Below are positions 25,255 to 32,542 of a stretch of 52,456 nt of DNA, piece after piece. The stretch lies in the IMG/VR virus record IMGVR_UViG_3300034082_002361, positions 1 to 52,456 of that record; one strand, written 5' to 3'. The stretch comes from a virus. Position 1 is the first letter of the stretch. Every line of letters starts with the position of its first letter. Below the pieces are notes generated by a model that ran no database searches, was not told where the DNA came from, and was given only the letters and a program-made list of their open reading frames with translations. The translations under genes were made by a program, and so were the position numbers.

Positions 25255-26382
25255 ATGAGTGTATTCAATATTAATAATAAAACAGATCATACCAAAGCCT
25301 TGGCGTTCTTGGATGAATCTGGTGCGGCACCAGTACAGCGTTATGATGTATTAAAATATAGACAGTTTGACAAACTGACAGACAAGCAGTTGGGATTCTT
25401 TTGGAGACCCGAGGAAGTAGATGTACTTCGTGATGCCAAAGATTTCAAGGAGTTGACGGAACATGAACAGCATATCTTTACAAGCAATCTTAAACGTCAA
25501 ATACTTTTGGATAGCGTTCAAGGTCGTAGTCCCAATCTTGCTTTTCTTCCTCTTGCTACCATACCTGAACTCGAGACATGGATCCAGACTTGGAGTTTCA
25601 ATGAAACCATACATAGCCGTAGCTATACTCATATCATACGCAACGTCTATGCTAATCCTAGTATCGTGTTTGACGAGCTGACAGAGATCCCGGAGATTGT
25701 TGATTGTGCTACAGATATCAGCAAGTATTATGACGATCTAATTGACTATGCTGGTTACTACAAACTGTTGGGTTATGGTGTTCATGAAGTCAATGGTAAA
25801 ACAGTCACCATTGACAGATACGAGTTAAAAAAGAAATTGTGGATATGTTTAAACAGTGTCAACGCACTAGAAGGTATTAGATTCTATGTCAGCTTTGCTT
25901 GTAGTTGGGCATTTGCTGAGTTGAAAAAGATGGAAGGCAATGCTAAAATCATCAAGTTGATTGCTCGTGACGAAAATGTACACCTGGGATCCACGCAAAC
26001 CTTGCTAAAATTACTACCCCAGGATGATCCTGATTATATCTTGATTAGAGAAGAAACTCGTGCAGAATGTGAAGCAATGTTCTTGGCAGCAGCAGCACAG
26101 GAAAAAGCCTGGGCACACTACTTGTTCAAAGATGGCAGCATGATTGGCCTGAATGAAGTGTTATTGGGCCAATATGTAGATTGGTTGACCTGCAAACGTA
26201 TGGCAGCAGTGGGATTAAATTGTCATATCAAAACAGGATCAAATCCTTTACCATGGACACAAAAATGGATTGCTGGCGCCGAAGTTCAGGTGGCACCGCA
26301 AGAGACAGAAATTTCAAGTTACGTGATTGGTGGCACCAAACAAGACGTGGATGGCAATACATTCAAGGGATTTAGTTTGTAA
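25255..26382 (+). CDS. nrdB: Class Ia ribonucleotide reductase, beta subunit
   Basis: 375 residues, as in E. coli NrdB (376). It houses the diiron-tyrosyl radical. Iron ligands and radical site are clear: D86 (RQILLDSVQGRSP), E117 and H120 (SFNETIHSRSYTH), radical Y124, and later ARDENVHLG with the final Glu and His ligands. The C-terminus APQETEISSYVIGG leads to FKGFSL, the peptide that docks to NrdA. The sequence is very close to enterobacterial NrdB, consistent with a proteobacterial origin. Confidence 0.96.
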   Translation: MSVFNINNKTDHTKALAFLDESGAAPVQRYDVLKYRQFDKLTDKQLGFFWRPEEVDVLRDAKDFKELTEHEQHIFTSNLKRQILLDSVQGRSPNLAFLPLATIPELETWIQTWSFNETIHSRSYTHIIRNVYANPSIVFDELTEIPEIVDCATDISKYYDDLIDYAGYYKLLGYGVHEVNGKTVTIDRYELKKKLWICLNSVNALEGIRFYVSFACSWAFAELKKMEGNAKIIKLIARDENVHLGSTQTLLKLLPQDDPDYILIREETRAECEAMFLAAAAQEKAWAHYLFKDGSMIGLNEVLLGQYVDWLTCKRMAAVGLNCHIKTGSNPLPWTQKWIAGAEVQVAPQETEISSYVIGGTKQDVDGNTFKGFSL

Positions 26383-26386
26383 CGGT

Positions 26387-27715
26387 ATGAACATATTTAC
26401 TCCAAACAAATATCAATTGTCCACGAAGATATTCGATGCAATTTTTAGATCAACAAGTAAATCCAGAGTAAAATTTGATATTGTTTATGATTTAAATCTA
26501 GTTCTGGACGAACCTTACAGAATTTGTTTAGTGGAATACTGGACTTCGGATCCCATCAAGATCATAAGAGACTGGTCGGAACAATATCAAAATTTAGATT
26601 TTGGTATATTTGATCTGGTAATTGTTGTTGATTCTTTTTGCAGGAACAATACTGAATTAATACAATCTTTTGTAGAAACAAGAGGAATAAAAAATTATTT
26701 GTTACTGACCGAAGACAGTGTGTCAGACATTGATGAAGCAGTATTTTATCCTTATTATTTACTATATGTGATTGACTATAATGAATTCAGCGAATCAAAT
26801 CATTATTTAGAGAAATCTTTTTTATTTGATGCCTTGTTGGGATCACCTAAAACACATAGATCATATGTGATGAAAAGATTCCAAGACAACGAAAAATTGC
26901 TGGCTCAATCAGTTGTTACGTATAGAGACAGTTTTAGATCTGCTGAAGAAAATTCAACAGGCTATGTACAGTCTTGCCGGCACTTGTCGCTGACAGAGAT
27001 AAGGATCGACGAGATTTGGTTTCCCTATACATCCGCAGGTTATCAATTGGTTGGAAAATACGACACAGTCAATTATAACCCAGCAGCTGAATTAAGCAAA
27101 CAAACTGTCACGGCATCATTAAAGGCCTCAATTGGCGATATTTTTAAATGGGCTGATAGTTACAATTACGATATATCAAAACACGAGTTAACACAGCTGA
27201 CAGATTCTATCATAATTGCAGTAATGTCTAGCCAGCTTGCACTACACAGTGTAGTGCAAGCTTGTGTAGCACACCTGGTACCGTGGAAAATCTACGCCAA
27301 CACCTGGTACAGCATTATCACAGAAACTGAGTGTGAAAATTTTGTTTCAGTGACTGAAAAGATAGGAAGAGTATTTTTCGCCAAGCGGGTGTTTATATTG
27401 TTCGGCGCTGTAGGTTCACTGACATTGCTTAAACAACTGGGATTCAGAACATTTGATTGCGTGATTGATGAAACGTACGACACGGTGCAAGATCCTGTGA
27501 TTCGATGGAAAATGGCATTTGACCAAGTGGAAAAATTAGCCGAACTTGATCCTAGAAAAATTTATGACCTGACTGAAGAGATCAGAGAACATAACTTTAA
27601 TCGACTGCGTGAGTATTACACGGAAACGCAAAACAAAGTTCAAGATTTAATATGGTGTCATATGGCATATGGACGCAATGCTGTCAGAATGATGCAGGCT
27701 TTGCATAAAAAGTAA
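26387..27715 (+). CDS. Glycosyltransferase-like phage protein, paralog 1
   Basis: 442 residues from ATG 26387. The C-terminal part reads WYSIITETE, VTEKIGRVFFAKRVFILFG, GSLTLLKQLGFRTFDCVIDE, a pattern also present in the protein encoded at 49114-50337 (LTEKIFKPIVLERPFILLS, YLKSYGFKTFDRWIDESYD). This pattern resembles the nucleotide-sugar-binding C-terminal half of GT10-like (fucosyltransferase/exostosin-type) enzymes. The N-terminal half is not recognised. AT-rich, 4 nt after nrdB. A perfect 29-bp palindrome lies inside the gene (27234-27262). Glycosyltransferase activity is inferred. Confidence 0.5.
   Translation: MNIFTPNKYQLSTKIFDAIFRSTSKSRVKFDIVYDLNLVLDEPYRICLVEYWTSDPIKIIRDWSEQYQNLDFGIFDLVIVVDSFCRNNTELIQSFVETRGIKNYLLLTEDSVSDIDEAVFYPYYLLYVIDYNEFSESNHYLEKSFLFDALLGSPKTHRSYVMKRFQDNEKLLAQSVVTYRDSFRSAEENSTGYVQSCRHLSLTEIRIDEIWFPYTSAGYQLVGKYDTVNYNPAAELSKQTVTASLKASIGDIFKWADSYNYDISKHELTQLTDSIIIAVMSSQLALHSVVQACVAHLVPWKIYANTWYSIITETECENFVSVTEKIGRVFFAKRVFILFGAVGSLTLLKQLGFRTFDCVIDETYDTVQDPVIRWKMAFDQVEKLAELDPRKIYDLTEEIREHNFNRLREYYTETQNKVQDLIWCHMAYGRNAVRMMQALHKK
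27234..27262. repeat. Perfect 14-bp inverted repeat inside a gene
   Basis: AGCTTGCACTACAC and its exact reverse complement GTGTAGTGCAAGCT flank one base. It lies in the coding region of the glycosyltransferase-like gene (peptide SSQLALHSVVQACVAHL). By chance such arms at a given spacing are expected about 0.0002 times in a random sequence of this length. Confidence 0.9.
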
Positions 27716-27763
27716 ATCTTAATTCAACAATTACTTAAATACAAAAACAACTAATAAAATATC

Positions 27764-28009
27764 ATGCTTACAATATATTCAAAAAACAACTGCCCTTACT
27801 GTGTTCGGGCAAAAACTCTACTAGAAAACAAAGGCGTTTCGTATACTGAAGTTAACATAGAATACGACCAAGATGCTAGACAAATGCTAGTAGATCAAGG
27901 TCTAAGAAGCGTACCGCAAATTTTTCATGGATATGAACTAATTCCTGGTGGATTTGATGGTCTCAGTAAACAATCAACAGAATTTTTTAATAAAATCAAA
28001 GGACAATAA
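27764..28009 (+). CDS. grx: Glutaredoxin
   Basis: 81 residues, a standard short glutaredoxin. The redox motif C10-P-Y-C13 follows the first strand (MLTIYSKNNCPYC); the cis-proline and GSH-binding segments are SVPQIF and GGFDGL. It most likely re-reduces the NrdA tail cysteines, as in T4 (NrdC). It lies downstream of nrdAB and heads a tightly packed operon with three small genes ending in the PAAR gene (TAATG junctions). Confidence 0.93.
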   Translation: MLTIYSKNNCPYCVRAKTLLENKGVSYTEVNIEYDQDARQMLVDQGLRSVPQIFHGYELIPGGFDGLSKQSTEFFNKIKGQ

Positions 28010-28323
28010 TGTTAGTATCAAGAAAAAAGTACGATCAAGGCGATGTGGTCAGCTTTCGCTTGTCCACCGGCGATGAAATTATTGCTCGCGTGGCCGAAGA
28101 AGCCAATGACGAATATGTGTTAGAACGACCTTGCACAGTGCTACCAAGTGCCCAGGGCATGGGCCTGATTCAAACTGTGATGACAGCTGATCAAGACCAT
28201 AAATTCACTCTCAGCAAGCATCATGTGGTCATGCACGGAATGAGCATTGATGCCATGCAAAAACATTACATCAAGACCACAACTGGCATTGAGCCCATCA
28301 CCAGAGGCAGCATAATTACCTAA
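28009..28323 (+). CDS. Conserved small phage protein
   Basis: 104 residues, starting in a TAATG overlap with the glutaredoxin gene. The N-terminus SRKKYDQGDVVSFRLSTGDE looks like a small beta-barrel with a GDEIIARV strand, recalling Sm-like or related folds. No assigned function; similar proteins are, from memory, widespread in T4-like cyanophages. No membrane segment. Confidence 0.6.
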   Translation: MLVSRKKYDQGDVVSFRLSTGDEIIARVAEEANDEYVLERPCTVLPSAQGMGLIQTVMTADQDHKFTLSKHHVVMHGMSIDAMQKHYIKTTTGIEPITRGSIIT

Positions 28324-28784
28324 TGGCATATACATTATCGCCTACCACACTGGCCCTGATTGCCGAGGATACAGATTTTGCAAGAACAGTAACTATTGCG
28401 ACTGATCCTGCAGATCCGCTTATCAGCGACATAGTAGTGACCTTGGGCGATAACACAGCCGGCAACATTCTAGTAACGACTGACACTGTGGCCAACACTG
28501 TGGTAATTTCTGGCAGGTATAACGATAACTTTGTTAAAATAGTCAATTACCTGGACGCTGAAAAACAACCGCAGACAATCACTTCAAAAACAGCATTTGC
28601 AGAATTACCCGTAGGCTACTTGTTGGTAAACGAGTACCTGGCCTCCACGTCAACCAGTGCAACCGCAACATATGCAGTAACAGTAAACGGAGCCAATCTT
28701 GGGGTGGTCACACAAGAAATAAATAACAACTACACCCCAGGCCAAACAGCCCTGGTTGCAGCAGTAGCCGGAGCCCAAGTATAA
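28323..28784 (+). CDS. Probable structural protein next to PAAR tip
   Basis: 153 residues, rich in Thr, Ala and Val with alternating beta-strand pattern (FARTVTIATDPADPLISDIV, NTVVISGRYNDNFV). It is coupled by TAATG overlaps to the upstream small gene and to the PAAR gene, so a baseplate or tail role is plausible. No domain recognised. Confidence 0.5.
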   Translation: MAYTLSPTTLALIAEDTDFARTVTIATDPADPLISDIVVTLGDNTAGNILVTTDTVANTVVISGRYNDNFVKIVNYLDAEKQPQTITSKTAFAELPVGYLLVNEYLASTSTSATATYAVTVNGANLGVVTQEINNNYTPGQTALVAAVAGAQV

Positions 28785-29080
28785 TGCCACCAGTCACAAG
28801 AACCAATCTAGATGCCAGCACCGGACACGCAGGATACGTGCCACGACCCAACACTCCAAATGGCAGTACAGATGTTTTTGTCAACGGACAAGGAGCAGTA
28901 CGAGTCACAGACGCTTGGCCTGATCATACCGATCCTGGACCACCAGACACTCACGGTGGCGTTCAAAGTTCAGGATCTGCAACCGTGTTTGTCAACGGTT
29001 TGGCCTTGGCCAGAATTGGCGATTCTATCAGTTGCGGCGACGCAGTAGCCGCCGGCAGTCCAAATGTGATTTCGGGCTAG
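28784..29080 (+). CDS. PAAR-motif tail spike tip protein (T4 gp5.4-like)
   Basis: 98 residues. PAAR proteins cap the central spike of contractile tails and sharpen it for membrane piercing. Typical features are VFVNGQGAVRVTDAW, a repeated strand ATVFVNGLALARIGDSI and the Cys/His-rich tip pattern with H and C residues that bind a metal (TDAWPDHTDP, ISCGDAV), ending with AAGSPNVISG. Length and layout match T4 gp5.4. Last gene of the glutaredoxin operon. Confidence 0.88.
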   Translation: MPPVTRTNLDASTGHAGYVPRPNTPNGSTDVFVNGQGAVRVTDAWPDHTDPGPPDTHGGVQSSGSATVFVNGLALARIGDSISCGDAVAAGSPNVISG

Positions 29081-29115
29081 CACCAAAACTATTAGCCATA
29101 AACAGCTAATATAAC

Positions 29116-29144
29116 TTGCAAAAAACCAGAATTTATGTTATAAT
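29116..29144 (+). promoter_or_regulatory. Sigma70-type promoter for lysis genes
   Basis: TTGCAA and a perfect TATAAT with a 17-bp spacer. The 86-bp leader that follows contains a small hairpin (GTAGTT/AACTAC, 29189-29206) and a TAAGGAGG ribosome binding site before ATG 29231. The rest of 29081-29230 holds only a weak stem TATTAGC/GCTAATA (29090-29111). Confidence 0.8.
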
Positions 29145-29230
29145 AACATCAGTTATTGGGTTATAGCAGTTGTTTTCTCAAAAAACTTGTAGTTATATAA
29201 AACTACACCCTGATTTAAGGAGGAATAAAA

Positions 29231-29785
29231 ATGAAACAATATTTCCCAGGAATGGTTAAATTTGTAACAATTGTATTTGGTATGTGGTTGGCCACAAGTG
29301 CCCTAGTAGCAGTTACCAAAAACAAGTTTGAAGGTTTGAAAGCAGAGAAGGCCGAAATGGCCAAAGTAAAAATGGTAACAGCCACGGACCGCGAGCGTCA
29401 GTTACGTTGCCTGACTCAAAACATCTATTGGGAAGCTGCCAGTGAACCGTTTGAAGGCAAAGTGGCTGTGGCACAGGTGACCATGAACCGTGCTGCCAGC
29501 GGGCAATTCCCAGGCGACGTTTGTGCAGTAGTTTATCAAAAGAATGTTATCTACTCACGTGTGGTCTGTCAGTTCTCGTGGTACTGTGATGGTACCCATA
29601 GAGTGAAACCTGTTTACCAACCCTTGTATCGCGAAAGCGAAGAAGTTGCCAAGAAAGTTCTATTGGAGAATTTTCGTTTACCCAGCCTCAAAAATGCCAT
29701 GTATTATCATGCTGACTATGTCAAGCCCGGATGGGGCAAGACGCCAATTGCCAAAATTGGCCACCATATATTTTATGGTAGTTAG
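29231..29785 (+). CDS. Membrane-anchored cell-wall hydrolase, SleB family (endolysin candidate)
   Basis: 184 residues. An N-terminal hydrophobic helix (FVTIVFGMWLATSALVAV) acts as signal or signal anchor, so the enzyme reaches the periplasm. The catalytic domain is the SleB/CwlJ hydrolase-2 type: LTQNIYWEAASEPFEGK with the catalytic Glu, AVAQVTMNRAAS, FPGDVCAVVYQ, and CQFSWYCDG. It would cut peptidoglycan for lysis. The N-terminal helix resembles SAR endolysins that are exported and later released. The holin candidate follows immediately. Confidence 0.88.
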   Translation: MKQYFPGMVKFVTIVFGMWLATSALVAVTKNKFEGLKAEKAEMAKVKMVTATDRERQLRCLTQNIYWEAASEPFEGKVAVAQVTMNRAASGQFPGDVCAVVYQKNVIYSRVVCQFSWYCDGTHRVKPVYQPLYRESEEVAKKVLLENFRLPSLKNAMYYHADYVKPGWGKTPIAKIGHHIFYGS

Positions 29786-29796
29786 TGGAAAAATTA

Positions 29797-30165
29797 ATGC
29801 CAATTTTAACTTCAACACCTAAACTTAAAACGCTAAAAATGCAAACTTCAAACAAAATTGATTTCGATAAAATTAGAACCGGAGTGGTAGATTTTTTTAC
29901 CACGCACTTCGGCAAAATTTCAGCTGACACAATGGGTTGGCTTGCAGCAATTGCTTTACATGCTGCAACCATTCCCACCTTGTTGGCCTTGCTAACAGGC
30001 ATGACCGACAGCACCCCCAGTGTGGACGTTGTGTTGTTCATGTGGTTGGGTCTGGTATTTTTATTTGGTCGCGCCGTAATCCTCAAAGACCTGCTGAACG
30101 TTGTTACCATTGGTCTTGGCTTTGTTATTCAGGCTGTGCTGATGGCACTGATCCTGTTTAAGTAA
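29797..30165 (+). CDS. Three-TM membrane protein, holin candidate
   Basis: 122 residues from ATG 29797; an alternative GTG at 29785 overlaps the hydrolase stop. Three hydrophobic helices are seen: WLAAIALHAATIPTLLALL, VVLFMWLGLVFLFGRAVIL and VVTIGLGFVIQAVLMALILF, preceded by a charged N-terminus. Size, topology and position directly after the wall hydrolase fit a class I holin. Similar three-TM proteins are conserved in T4-like marine phages with no proven role, so the holin call is inference. Confidence 0.55.
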   Translation: MPILTSTPKLKTLKMQTSNKIDFDKIRTGVVDFFTTHFGKISADTMGWLAAIALHAATIPTLLALLTGMTDSTPSVDVVLFMWLGLVFLFGRAVILKDLLNVVTIGLGFVIQAVLMALILFK

Positions 30166-30168
30166 ATA
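30161..30168 (+). promoter_or_regulatory. T4-type late promoter candidate
   Basis: AGTAAATA overlapping the stop of the upstream gene, 20 nt before ATG 30189, with ACGGGAG as ribosome binding site. Confidence 0.45.
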
Positions 30169-30188
30169 CTGTATTAACGGGAGTAGCA

Positions 30189-30410
30189 ATGAGTAAACGT
30201 GTTGAAATTGAAATAGAAGATACCGAAGCAGATTACCAAGACATCGGTGACGATGATTATGGCTTTGTATTTGATCCCGACGGAAACTTAAAATATGCTT
30301 TTATCCCAACAATACTGCCAAACAAACCACCAAAGACTATTCAAAAAATAATGAAAGTACTAGGGGTAGTTGATTTACAACAGTTCGATGATGATATCAC
30401 ATTACATTAA
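30189..30410 (+). CDS. Small acidic conserved phage protein
   Basis: 73 residues, acidic N-terminus (IEIEDTEADYQDIGDDDYGF) then PDGNLKYAFIPTILP. No recognised domain; it resembles a small protein conserved in T4-like phages. It converges with the SGNH gene and overlaps its end by 9 nt; a CCTGTT/AACAGG stem at 30411-30425 lies just beyond the stop. Confidence 0.65.
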   Translation: MSKRVEIEIEDTEADYQDIGDDDYGFVFDPDGNLKYAFIPTILPNKPPKTIQKIMKVLGVVDLQQFDDDITLH

Positions 30411-31181
30411 CCTGTTAAAAACAGGAACAGTGGTTAAATCAAATTGTGTAAAATCTGGATCAACGATTTGATTTCTATAACTTTCGTAATTGTTTATAAT
30501 ATGGCCTATTAATTTGGCAAAAGATTCGTTGTTATGATCGTTTAGGTGACCCGACCGGTTACATAAAATAGGCATAGCACCCGGGCTTCCTGTTTCTAGA
30601 TTACTTAACATCTCAAAACTAAAATTAAGCAGTACACCATTGGTAAAATGTTTCAAGGATAGATTCCGAGCAAACTCAGTACATGGTAAAAAGATAAATT
30701 TAGTATCAGGGTACTGATCAGCTAAGGCCAGGATGTATTTGAGACTCAGTTCATAGTAGAATTGTTGCTCATCTTCTTGACAAAAGTACTTGTAATATAA
30801 ATCTATACCAAAGCTGATCTCATCAAAGTCAACGTCGGGATCCGCAGAATCAGGCATAGGCCGACGCTCGGCTTTGGCTAGAAAAACAGGTTGAAAATTC
30901 TGATGTGGTGTGTACAATCTTTCATACCACGAAAATGTAAAAATAACAACATCGTATGGATTTTGTTTAAATTTTTCTAGATCTTTCTTCCAGGTTGCAA
31001 TGGCATAAAACAAAGAAGATCCACCTAGCCCAGAACTTAATATCTCAGAATCAAAATCGTCAATTATTCTCGCAGCCCAAGTTTTTAATTCTCTAGGAAA
31101 GGCCAAAGGGGTAGCAAGATAATAATCATCATCAAACCATTGCAAATCACAATAGCTGTCGCCGTAGAAACCAATTCTCAT
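30402..31181 (-). CDS. SGNH/GDSL-hydrolase-like protein
   Basis: 259 residues on the minus strand. The N-terminus MRIGFYGDSYCDLQW has the GDS block with the candidate nucleophile S9. Later SSGLGGSSLFYAI supplies the conserved Gly (block II), and the C-terminal GHLNDHNNESFA gives a candidate catalytic Asp/His. No signal peptide. AT-rich, like the SGNH gene at 6329, but not closely similar to it. It shares a divergent regulatory region with the radical SAM gene at 31244. Confidence 0.65.
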   Translation of the reverse strand: MRIGFYGDSYCDLQWFDDDYYLATPLAFPRELKTWAARIIDDFDSEILSSGLGGSSLFYAIATWKKDLEKFKQNPYDVVIFTFSWYERLYTPHQNFQPVFLAKAERRPMPDSADPDVDFDEISFGIDLYYKYFCQEDEQQFYYELSLKYILALADQYPDTKFIFLPCTEFARNLSLKHFTNGVLLNFSFEMLSNLETGSPGAMPILCNRSGHLNDHNNESFAKLIGHIINNYESYRNQIVDPDFTQFDLTTVPVFNRLM

Positions 31182-31203
31182 AAATATCCTATATCAAGTA
31201 GTG

Positions 31204-31219
31204 TTATTTACTTAAATAA
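31204..31219. promoter_or_regulatory. Palindromic, probably bidirectional late promoter
   Basis: TTATTTA-CT-TAAATAA is a perfect inverted repeat that presents a TAAATAA late-type element on both strands, between genes starting at 31181 (minus) and 31244 (plus). Confidence 0.5.
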
Positions 31220-31243
31220 AAAATCAACTTAATATTTCATATT

Positions 31244-32542
31244 ATGATTATTCCATACTCTAATACGTTTGATAAAACTACGGACAGGCACAAATGGGCA
31301 AATGATAACCAACATATTTGTTTATTGCCGTATACCAGCCTGCAATATTTTCATTCATCAAAAACAGTGAGTCCGTGTTGCAACCTAGAAAAACCCAAGT
31401 TGGGGGATTTTTTAACACCCATACACAAACTTAAACAAGCAATAGAATCTGGCAACACTTACGACAATTGTAAAGCTTGTTATCAATGTGAAGATGCAGG
31501 CAAGATCAGCGAAAGAACTAGGTATTTGATTGAATTAAACGACCAGCAGCTGGATAACTTAATTCATAAACAGAAAATTGATCAGGAATTCCATATTCAT
31601 TGTACATTGTCAAATCTTTGTAATATGGCCTGCCGTAGTTGTAATTCTACCACCAGTAGTTTATTTTCCAAAATTGACATTGGTTACGAAATATTAGTAG
31701 ATACCATGTCTGATAATACAGCGTATTGGCAATCCCTTCTTGACAGCATTTCTCGAGAAACCCAAATTCACGACTCTGTAAATCTAGTTATATCAGGTGG
31801 CGAAGGAATGGTACAATCTGATTTTCATAAAATTGTATCTTGGTTGATTGGGACTGGCATTAGCAAGCAGATTACCTTGACAATTAATACCAATGGATCA
31901 ATTGACGATGATCGGTTGTTTACGGATCTCTGCAGCAATTTTAAAAGAGTGTCGTTGGCTATCAGCGTTGACAGCATATATGAAAATTATCATTATGTAA
32001 GGTGGCCTGCAAACTGGAACAAAATTCATAAAAATTTAAATTCTTTTGTGAGATATCAAAAGACTTTTGAAAATTTTAATTTTTTTCTAACACCAGTTTG
32101 GTCAATTAATAATATTTTTTATTTGCCAGCCTGGGTAAAGTTTTTTGAATCTTTTGCTGCCGAGCACAAAATAGACATCACCGCATACGATACGCCACTG
32201 TGGCAACCTGAGTGGCTAGATGTTCAAAATTTGCCAGTGTACATTAAACACATTCTACTAGAAAAAATTTCTCTAGTATTATCTAATCAATGGCTAATGC
32301 AGAACAAAACCTTTCACGCCAATATCACAAATCTAGTAAACTTATGTATGCAACCAACTACCAATCAATCACTGGTACATTGGAAGGAATATCTGACCTA
32401 TAGTGCCAAATGGGATGTGCGTACCAATACCAATCTAGCAGAGCACAATGTGTTATTATATAATATTATGAATCAACAAGATAAAGATTTATTTCTATCG
32501 CTCAAAAATCATGCCAAGTCAAGATACGCATTTGTTAGTTAA
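31244..32542 (+). CDS. Radical SAM protein with N-terminal twitch-like cysteines
   Basis: 432 residues. Radical SAM motif NLCNMACRSC (C126, C130, C133) and a GGEGMV loop. Before it are C26, C45/C46, C76 and C79, the same pattern as in the protein at 18174 (C15, C33/C34, C73, C76), so the two are paralogs. AT-rich. Its 3' end overlaps the convergent radical SAM gene by 8 nt. Substrate unknown. Confidence 0.85.
   Translation: MIIPYSNTFDKTTDRHKWANDNQHICLLPYTSLQYFHSSKTVSPCCNLEKPKLGDFLTPIHKLKQAIESGNTYDNCKACYQCEDAGKISERTRYLIELNDQQLDNLIHKQKIDQEFHIHCTLSNLCNMACRSCNSTTSSLFSKIDIGYEILVDTMSDNTAYWQSLLDSISRETQIHDSVNLVISGGEGMVQSDFHKIVSWLIGTGISKQITLTINTNGSIDDDRLFTDLCSNFKRVSLAISVDSIYENYHYVRWPANWNKIHKNLNSFVRYQKTFENFNFFLTPVWSINNIFYLPAWVKFFESFAAEHKIDITAYDTPLWQPEWLDVQNLPVYIKHILLEKISLVLSNQWLMQNKTFHANITNLVNLCMQPTTNQSLVHWKEYLTYSAKWDVRTNTNLAEHNVLLYNIMNQQDKDLFLSLKNHAKSRYAFVS

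Noticed and set aside
29081-29230. Longest intergenic stretch as possible tRNA or small RNA
   Set aside because: No cloverleaf or conserved tRNA arms; it is explained by a promoter, two weak hairpins and a ribosome binding site.
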